Of a DNA stretch of 64,000 bases, positions 51,601 to 62,400 are shown one piece after another; position 1 is the stretch's first letter, and each line of letters begins with the position of its first letter. Below the pieces are notes generated by a model. That model had not been told where the DNA came from and searched no databases. It saw only the letters and a program-made list of their open reading frames with translations. The stretch comes from Salticus scenicus (lineage: Eukaryota; Arthropoda; Arachnida; Araneae; Salticidae): the NCBI GenBank assembly GCA_963930645.1, contig OZ005661.1, forward strand, positions 197,826,532 through 197,890,531. Direction: 5' to 3'. Both the position numbers and the translations under genes were made by a program.

Positions 51601-54600
51601 AACACTAGGTTATGAGTAAGGAAATATATATACATATGCATACAACAGATATCGAGAGATAGACAGGGCGGTTGAGAAGGGCAGCAGCCATCTTCAGACA
51701 CATATCTGTTTATATAGCAAGTTAATCATGTATGTGCATGTATATTTATATATGTGTGTGTGTGTATTAATAATTATTTTAAATAATATTGAATAAACAA
51801 AAATGATCTGCTCTGTAATGAATAATACAAATAGGATGTTGAGGTTCCTGATTTGCAGTCTACTAGTTTAATTAGGTGACGTAATGAAATGCAAATCAGA
51901 AAATACAAATTTTTCTCAAAGTACAAACTTTGTTAAATGAACACAAAAGAAAATAAATTACATAAAAGTTGAATTCAGCTGAAAAAATCTAATTCCTATA
52001 ATATAAAAATTAAAAAAAACTTACATTTAGATAAAATTTGTACACCAAATAAAAAGAGAAACATTGAAAAAAGTATATGCGTCTAAACAAAATGCATAAC
52101 TTAACACACCCTGATTACAGTTATCTTTCATTAAACGACATCGATCTTTAATGGACGATGCACTCCTTCCCATAGCAGCTCCTATAGCTTGCCAATCATT
52201 TCCATACACTGAGCGCAACCTAAATAATTAAAAAACAAGTAAATAAGTCTATTTTAAATTCTGAACATATGTCATATATATAAACTGTCAAAAATTTTAA
52301 TGCAAAATGTAAAAAAATTTAAAAGGACAGTTTTACTTCGAGTGTACTACAAACTCCAGTTCGGTGGATATGGATAATATACATGCATGCAAACCTTCAG
52401 CTCAATCAGATGACAGGAAGTGGGTTAAAATTTGCAAACAAATTTTAAACTGAAATTGAGTGATTTGAGCATCTAATGCCGTCAGAATTATACAGGAATG
52501 CAAAACTTTAGTTCAATTAGACAATAGGATGCAAGTTGAAATTTAAAAACAAATTTTGAACTGCAGTTGGGGGCCCAGGGCTCCTAGAACCCCCATTTCT
52601 AAGTTTGTTACTACTTGAGCATATATTGCCATCGGAGTATGGAAAATTTTAGCTACACTGGAGGATGGGATGTAGATTAAAATTCAAAACAAATTTTAAA
52701 CTGGAATTGGAAACTCAGGGCCCTTAGACCCCCATTACCAAGTCTATAACTACTTGAGCATGTATTGTCATTGGAGTATGCAAAATTTCAGCTCAATTGG
52801 ATGATAGGATGTAAGTTGAAATTTAAAAATAAATTTTGAACTGCAGTTGGGGGCCCAAAGCTCCTAGAACCCCCATTTCTAAGTTTGTTACTACTTGAGC
52901 ATATATTGCCATCGGAGTATGGAAAATTTTAGCTACACTGGAGGATGGGATGTAGATTAAAATTCAAAAACAAATTTTAAACTGGAATTGGAAACTCAGG
53001 GCCCTTAGACTCCCATTACCAAGTCTATAACTACTTGAGCATGTATTGTCATTGGAGTATGCAAAATTTCAGCTCAATTGGATGATAGGATGTAAGTTGA
53101 AATTTAAAAATAAATTTTGAACTGCAGTTGGGGGCCCAGGGCTCCTAGAACCCCCATTTCTAAGTTTGTTACTACTTGAGCATATATTGCCATCAGAGTA
53201 TGGAAAATTTTAGCTACACTGGAGGATGGGATGTAGATTAAAATTCAAAAACAAATTTTAAACTGGAATTGGAAACTCAGGGCCCTTAGACCCCCATTAC
53301 CAAGTCTATAACTACTTGAGCATGTATTGTCATTGGAGTATGCAAAATTTCAGCTCAATTGGATGATAGGATGTAAGTTGAAATTTAAAAATAAATTTTG
53401 AACTGCAGTTGGGGGCCCAGGGCTCCTAGAACCCCCATTTCTAAGTTTGTTACTACTTGAGCATATATTGCCATCGGAGTATGGAAAATTTTAGCTACAC
53501 TGGAGGATGGGATGTAGAATAAAATTCAAAAACAAATTTTAAACTGGAATTGGAAACTCAGGGCCCTTAGACTCCCATTACCAAGTCTATAACTACTTGA
53601 GCATGTATTGTCATTGGAGTATGCAAAATTTCAGCTCAATTGGATGATAGGATGTAAGTTGAAATTTAAAAATAAATTTTGAACTGCAGTTGGGGGCCCA
53701 GGCCTCCTAGAACCCCCATTTCTAAGTTTGTTACTACTTGAGCATATATTGCCATCAGAGTATGGAAAATTTTAGCTACACTGGAGGATGGGATGTAGAT
53801 TAAAATTCAAAAACAAATTTTAAACTGGAATTGGAAACTCAGGGCCCTTAGACCCCCATTACCAAGTCTATAACTACTTGAGCATGTATTGTCATTGGAG
53901 TATGCAAAATTTCAGCTCAATTGGATGATAGGATGTAAGTTGAAATTTAAAAATAAATTTTGAACTGCAGTTGGGGGCCCAGGGCTCCTAGAACCCCCAT
54001 TTCTAAGTTTGTTACTACTTGAGCATATATTGCCATCAGAGTAGAAAATTTTAGCTACACTGGAGGATGGGATGTAGATTAAAATTCAAAAACAAATTTT
54101 AAACTGGAATTGGAAACTCAGGGCCCTTAGACCCCCATTACCAAGTCTATAACTACTTGAGCATGTATTGTCATTGGAGTATGCAAAATTTCAGCTCAAC
54201 TGGATGATAGGATGTAAGTTAAAATTTAAAAATAAATTTTGAACTGCAGTTGGGGGGGGGGCAGGGCTCCTAGAACCCCCATTTCTAAGTCTGTTACTAC
54301 TTGAGCATGTCATCGGAATATGCAAAATTTTAGCTCCACTGAAGGACAGGATGTAGATTAAAATTCAAAAACAAATTTTAAACTGGAATTGGAAACTCAG
54401 GGCCCTTAGACCCCTATTACCAAGTCTGTAGTTACTTGAGTATGTATTGTCATTGGAGTATGCAAAATTTCAGCTCAATTGGATGATAGGATGTAAGTTG
54501 AAATTTAAAAATAAATTTTGAACTGCAGTTGGGTGCCCAGGGCTCCTAGAACCCCCATTTCTAAGTTTGTTACTACTTGAGCATGTACTGTCATCGGAGT

Positions 54601-56433
54601 ATACAAAATTTTAGCTCCACTGGAGGAGAAGATGTAGATTAAAATTCAAAAACAAATTTTAATCTGGAATTGGAGACTCAGTGTCTCAGGGCCCTTAGAC
54701 CCCCATTACAACTACTTGAGTATGTATTGTCATCGGAGTATGCAAAATTTCAGCTCAATTCGATGATATGAAGTGGGTGATAATTCCAATTATTAGATTT
54801 GACCCACACATATAATAAACAACATTCCACATACAAATAAACCAACTTACCAAATTAAATAAAAGCATGTAAAAAATAAACTGCCTACTTTTTTAATTTC
54901 TCTATCTCATCAGAAGAGTATTTTCCCACATGGTTTTTGTTGTCATACATCCTAATCACCCTTCGGTAAACAGAAAACAATGGACGATTCAGACCTTTCG
55001 CAATTGTTCTATAAAAATCTTTTCTTTCATCTTTGGACATTTCAAAAACAATTGTTGCAGGATCTGTATCATGTTCCTAAAAAAAAAGAATAAAAACTAA
55101 ACATGACTACATGGTTAAAAGACTATTATAAAACCATTTTAATCTTTTAACGTTCACTGCTTTTGAACTGAAACCAAACATTTAACATTATTTAACATTT
55201 TTTTATGTAAATTTTTTTCAATATGGTTTTCTTTATTTTAATCGATTTTTAAACTATTGTGCCTTTTCTGCTTGGAAGATAACAGCACTACTCCGAAACT
55301 GAACAAATAATGTTACAGAAGAAGACAAGTGCAGAAATCACTTGTATCAGTAAACCTTGCCGCCTGAATGGTGCATTTGTGTCTAGTTTTTTCACCTGAT
55401 GAATTATACTGTTTACTTACAAAATATATTTATTTATTAAATTAAGTATTATTTGAATTTAGTAAGGTTAACATATGTAATGTTTCAAACCCAAAATGAC
55501 TTGAAAATTAAAAATGCTAATTTTTACTTTCTCTTACCCATATATATAATAGTAGAGAAGTATTGCTTCTGGATCAAATTTTAAAAATTGAGTTCTCGTT
55601 TACACAGTTTGAGGTTCCCTGAATCCAATAATCATGTTTTTAGCAGTTGTTCTGAGAATTAGAATATAGTGGGATAATACTTGGAAAATATTGGAAGTGC
55701 ATTTCAGATTATACTCTGTGCTATTATTAATATAGGACTATACATAAATGCACAGTGTGGTATATGCATAACTTATAGAAGACAGAGAACTACTAATAAT
55801 TATGCAAGAACATTCTTTTCTATTGAATGAAATTGGTAGAAGTGCTTTGCCATATTTTACTATGTATAGGAAAACTGCTCAGGAATGAAAATTAATTCCT
55901 CATACCTAAATGGTAAACACAGTATCTTATAGAGTTAAAATTTTCCCACTTTTTTTGCTATACTTACACGTTTTGAGGTTCCTTGAATACTAAAATAAGT
56001 TTTTAACAGTTGATCTTTGTGTATGTCTGTTATCAGTGTAATTTAAAAATAAATAACTGCCAGCAATTCAAATGTTTTATTTTGAAGTTTAAATGAAATT
56101 GCTGCTTGAAGAAATTTATCAACATTGATAAGTTTCAAGGAGTGGTGCCAGTGAAAGTTTGCTGCCTGAAAAGATTTATCAAGATTGATATGTTTCAAGA
56201 ACTGATGCAGGTGAAAGTTATCTGAATAATTTTGAAAAATCTCTAAAATACAATAACAGCCTTGAATTCTATATGAATATAGGTAATATATTCAAATGGG
56301 GTTTGAGGGGGGCGTTACCCCCCCCCCCTTCCCACAAACACACCCAAAAATATTTGTCTGATAAAACCGCTCACAAAACTTGTTTGAATTATTTTTAACA
56401 TTTCAGTAATTGCTATCTTACCCAGAGTTTCCC

Positions 56434-56472
<39 letters not shown>

Positions 56473-59400
56473 CTGCTAATAAAAAAAAAAAAAAAAAAAG
56501 GGCATTTTCTACATTCATGGGGGCAGTTTTGGATTCTTAAGGACACATTTAACATTTAAAATCCAGATACTTATTTTAAAATTTCAATTTTGGGTATAAA
56601 TAGAAGAAAAAGTTTTAAATTTTAACTTTCTTTACACCTTAATTTTGCTTGTTACTTATGTATGAACGAATGTTGATTGTTATGTACAATACATTTATTT
56701 ATATCTATAACATATCTTCAGTTTGAAGGTTATTTTTAATAAAAGGCAGTAAGGGTGCAACTTTTTTAGATTAAGGGCAAGAAGGGTACAATTTTTTGGA
56801 TGAGGCGCAAGAAGGTTGGTATTTTTTCAGTCATAAGGCAGGCAGGGTGCAGCACCCCCCTGAAACTGTCTGGGGGAAACTCGGTCTTACCCTTTAAACA
56901 AGAATCTGTCTTTGTAACATTGAATGCATAAGAGAAAGTCGTGTGAGTGTCATAGCAGATTATTTTTATTTTATGTATTTATAATAGCTATATGTTTAAT
57001 AGCCCTTTTTGAAATTAGTTGAGCAATTTTCAAAAGAAAATATGGAGTGAACATTAAGGAATATTAATTAAAGAAATAAGAAAACATTTTTTTGTATTAA
57101 AATTACAAATCCTCATTTTTGATTTATGTAAAGCCCAAATGATTTTCTATTTTACAGAGAGAGAGAAAAGAAAACGAAGATTTATAGCACATTATACTTT
57201 GCAAAGAGTAAATTTTAATAATATATAAATTTGTTATTATAGTACAAGAATTAATTATGAAGGTAAGGGGAATTACTGTCCTAGAGTTATGAAAGTTTGA
57301 ATACATATGCACTGAAATGTATGAATATTAATTATATAAAATTTTCTCTAAAACTTTTGAAATTAAAATAATTATAATTAAAAAAATTTTTTTTTAATTC
57401 TAAAATACTCTATAGTAACTAGTTTTTATCTAGAAATTTTGGTCATTATTTCATCAACCATGAAAATTAATTTTTTTTGGAATGATTGAAGCGTAAAGTT
57501 AATATACCAACTATGTGAAAAATACTAGAGTCGGGAATTGAACCCAGATCCTTTGCTTAACATGCGGATGCTCTACCATTCAGCCACTCTGCCTTATAAT
57601 CAGCTCGGCATTTCTCACATAACATCCATTGGCAAGGTCACTGTGTCTGCAAATGCAGATATAACAGATGAGAATATTAATCGTAATACAACTCTAATTG
57701 ACCAAGGAATTTCTATTTCCCCCCTTAAATTTTACAATATAATAGTTTAACAATATATTATTAATTAATGTATTATATTCAATAAGTATATTAAGTTATC
57801 TAAATATATTTTTAGATTTTTTATGAATTGATTGATAAGCTAATAATAATAAGTTACAATGTTAAAAAATTGCATGAATTTTCAGCATTCAAATCATAAG
57901 TTATTCTTTAAAAAAAATTTACTTATCAATCAATCCATACAGTAATACCAAATAGTTTTAAAATATATTAATAGAGTGTAAAAATGTAAAATTAAAGGGA
58001 GGGGGAAATTCAAAAATTAATTAGAATGGATCATTTTAAAAATTTACAAAAAATTTAAAATTTTGTATTTTATATAGATTTTTAGAATTATATAAATAAG
58101 TTTAGATAAACTTTAATGTACTTAATATTCATGTATTTCAATGTACCGTGGTTTTCTTGCACATAATCTGCGGATTTTCTGTAAATTATTATTATTTTTT
58201 GTTTTAAGCAGCTGCCTGACAGTAGATATCGGAAATTTACGTCAACAAGATCTAAACAAACACCTTCAGAATCTACTTAGCCAATCACAGATCTGATAGT
58301 GATCAGTTGATGTATGACATATTTGTGCTAGTGGGAGTGGCTTCTGTTTTCAGGGTATACTTTTCTAGCCTAATGGCAATATGCTTCTCCTTATGTTTAC
58401 TTATTAAGCATTGCTTTTGCATAGAGGAATTTTTAAAGTGGAGAATGACAATTATTTTTATTATTATAAGATGTAATATTTTATACTTACATTATAATTA
58501 TCTTTTAAATAGGCTATGATGAATGAAGAGCATAATGGTTTATCCAACGAGATATAAAAAATAGAGTGCTGATTCAATGGATATAGGATTAGTTTTCTGT
58601 GGTTTAACATGAATCACGTGATATGAACCAATAGAGTGCTATGTTTGGCTCTTTATTGCTATTTTGGCATTTAAAATTACAATCTGACAAATTATTATTA
58701 TTATTAGGTAGTACAACAGTCTTATAACAGTAATAAATTCTTTTTAAAATAATTTTCACATATTTCACATTCTAATAAATAATAAAATACTTTTTTTTCA
58801 TCATTTCCCAATAAAGTTTAAAAGTATTTATAAAGAGAAATTAAACCTTTAAAAAGAGCTCAATTTAACAACAAATAATAACTCATCAACTATTTTTAAA
58901 TATTTTGTGGGTTAAACTTCGACTACACAAAATAAAAAAGAAGTAAAATAAAAACTAAAATGATTTAGAACAAAAAAACAAAAAAACAAAAAAAAAAAAA
59001 ATCAAACTGCATAAGATAACAAAAACATTGGTGGTTACGACCTTTGCCAAGAACAATCTCCAAACCGTTGCCATAGAAATTTATCGAAAATAAGCTGTTA
59101 CCAAGGGAATCAACGCATAGATGGTTCATCTCACATGACTCACGTTGGACCCTGCCAGGGTTACCTTTAATCACTCTACTTTATTTATCTCGTTGGGTTT
59201 ATCCACAATTTGCCTGTTGATTATGATTTGTATCTGTGGATTATATGGCAGTGTGGATTATCCAATGAAAAAATTTCCCCAGGGCTGAAAATAGCACCTG
59301 TAATTCTTATACACTGACGCATCTTATATGCAGGAAAATATGGTATATGTATACAAACTTAAATCTAAGTCATTAATTTAAAATAAAATAATTTATTATG

Positions 59401-62400
59401 TCCACCACCCACTTCAAACAAACAAACAATAACAAAACATACTCGATAATCTACTGATCAATCAAAATACAGCAAAGAGTATTACTTACATCACAATATA
59501 ATCTAATGTTATTTTCAAGAAGTTCTATTTCTTCTTTCGACCACATTCCTTGTTTCCATATATGGCCTAAGAAATATATTATAATTTAATTAAGAATTAT
59601 TATAAAAGAAAATTATTATTAAAAACTTTTTCAATGAACAACTATTAATAAAGAAAAAAGCTCTTTTAAACACATAAATATCACTTTGAATAAACAAAAT
59701 ATAACTTTCCATATGATAATTTTTTTAATTATGTAAATCAAATAATCCGATGTGGCACTCACACTACTTTCTCTTACACTAGATTACTACAGACATAATA
59801 TTACAGCTTAAGGTATAAGATATTAGGTATTGTATCTGAACGTATCTAGCGCATTTTAAACAACAGTTGAGAATACATATTGTTTCGAAAACATTGACAT
59901 TTTTGTGTCAGGTAACTGGTACGAAAAAAACTGGCAGGTTCCAGTCTATGAACATTCCTGAAAAGAAGACCAAAAAAAAAACTATTATTTCCATCACAAA
60001 AGTCACAATAATAGGGTTATTGTTGGCTAAATTCGGCATCCTTGCATTTTCCCAATAAGTATTACAAACACACTTATATATATTTTTTAAACTCCGGAGG
60101 TCTTATGTTTATTTAAAACTATAATTTTTGTTAATCGTATCTAAGTGCTAATTTTACTTACCCTTTTTTAATGTAAAATAGCTCAAAATCTAAAAATGCC
60201 GCCTTGTTTACATTTTTCTATTCTTCGACCACATATCATGAAACCATGGAAGCATCTGCACAAGTGCTAACTCAACGAGTCCAATGTTAAAATAGGGGTG
60301 ACAGTCATCTGACTCAGATAAAATGAGCGATAATAGAGCACGGAATTACTGGATGTTTTCCAAATTTCAAACTTTCAGTCATGCTGGCATCTCTCCAACA
60401 TTTTGGATGCGTCCTCACTGTTGGTTTTAGGATATGTGGCCGCACTGTAACTCTGAAACGTTAACTGCTACCGTTACGTGGTGTTGCTTTTGCAATATTT
60501 CTTATTCTAGCGATTTCAACTCTTTAAAGTCTTTTTTACTCTAAATCATTTAATAATCAAATACTTTAGTAATAGCACTTGGATACTAAAATTAAATCAT
60601 CATTCACCTATTTTTTCAGTATATGTATATATTTGCATATCAATTAATAGCAGTACAACTAACTGTTTCTTTAACTGTCAGCAAATCTTCTAGATAGCAA
60701 TTGCGGTTTGTTTAAAAAGGGGTTGTGTGCTGCATATCTCTGCTGTCTGCTATGTTTTGGTTTGCCGGTTGCATCTCATGCACACTTTCCCTCTGAACAT
60801 TTTCAGTCTACAGCCATAATAGCTGGATGTATTCTGTTAAATAATTTTTTTTTCTTGTTCAAGTTAGATTTATGGTTATTAGTTTTATTTATGAAAGTTA
60901 AAATTATAGTTTCAAGTTTGTGTTATGAAACATTGGTTTCTAGCCAGAACTACCTCGAAAATTTTATAAAACACTGACAAGATTCTCGAAGAATTCGAAT
61001 TCTATTCAGATTCTGAACTGTGTGATTTATCAATGTTCCTGAATTAAGTATATTTAACCCTGTTTACTTCTGTAGTACCTTTCTACGCACAAAAGTGTTG
61101 ACAACTTTCATAACAATAGCATTACAGTCATTAGCATTTTTTTTTAAATCTCTAAGACGGTAGGTCATATTAACCCTTTCATTCCCAACTTTTTCCCTCC
61201 ATAAAACAATAAATCTTATATTTAGTCATAACTTTATTTCAAACGTAATGTATATAAATATTTTTTTTTTTTAAATAGGAGTTATACCAGAGTACGAATT
61301 AATATAGCTAACAAAGCAACTGATAGATGTTTATTTATGTTTAATATAATCACTGATGCCATTAAAAATCATAACTTTTCAATGAATAAAAATATCAAAA
61401 TTTTGGAGAATAACATATTGTAATTAATTAAAATATACATTATAAACATTAAAAATTAAAATAAAAAATATTTCAAACAGTTAATTTACTTAAATTGCCC
61501 AAAACAGGAAACTGATTCCAATATTATTATCAGAACAGCATAAAATATACTTTCAATTATCAACAAAGATAGTGAAGTCATCCAAAATAGGTATTTTTCG
61601 AAGGGAAAATGTATATAGATTTTAATATTGTTCATTTTGAATCAGCGGGAACGTTAGATGGTAAGAAAGAAAATCTGAAATGTTATGATTCCAATTTTAA
61701 TCACGGGGAAAGAAAGGGTTAATGGCCAAAACCTTTGTATTTTTCGCCATTATGAATATAAGTTTTGTAAATATCTCCAAAATGGAAATTCACTGAAAGA
61801 CCAAAAAAGAAAGTGCACAACTAGATGTTATAACAAACCTATATATCAATCTGCAATATTCAATGTCCAATTGTTTTTGAGTTATGAGAAATACACACAC
61901 ACACGACATACGTACTACAGACACAATGAAAAAACATGTAATATTGTAGATATCTCTAAAAAGAGAGCTCATGTCAAAATCAAAGTTGTAGGTGCCAAAA
62001 ATGATGCCTGACAAAGAAACATTCAAAAGGTGTCGTCTTCAAAAAATATTGAAAAAAATATGTGATTCTACTCTTCCTAAAACACCAGAAAGTGAAAACA
62101 TTTTCGACTGAAATGAATTACAGCGACCACAAAAATCAAAATTAAGCATATTTGGTGATTTTACACTGTTAGGTGATTGATTTTGAGTACTTGGCGGAGA
62201 AGCAAAACACGGTTCTGTTCGTACACGGCAATTTCGGTGTTAGCAAACTTAACGCCTAAAATGCTTAATTTTGATAATTTTTTTGTGGTCGCTGTAATTC
62301 ATTTCAGCCGATAATATTTTCACTTTCTGGTATTTTATGAAGAGAAGAATCACATACATTTTTTTCAATATTTTTTGAAGACGACACCTTTTGAGTGTTT

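Noticed and set aside
52380..54780. Coding repeats (repetitive protein)
   Set aside because: No frame stays open across the 281-bp units, the unit length is not a multiple of three, and stops are frequent.
61685..62011. 108-codon open frame on the plus strand
   Set aside because: It starts inside the piggyBac-type MITE, crosses its edge and ends in the palindrome flank. Composition is Lys/Asn/Thr-rich with a CA-repeat part; not a gene.
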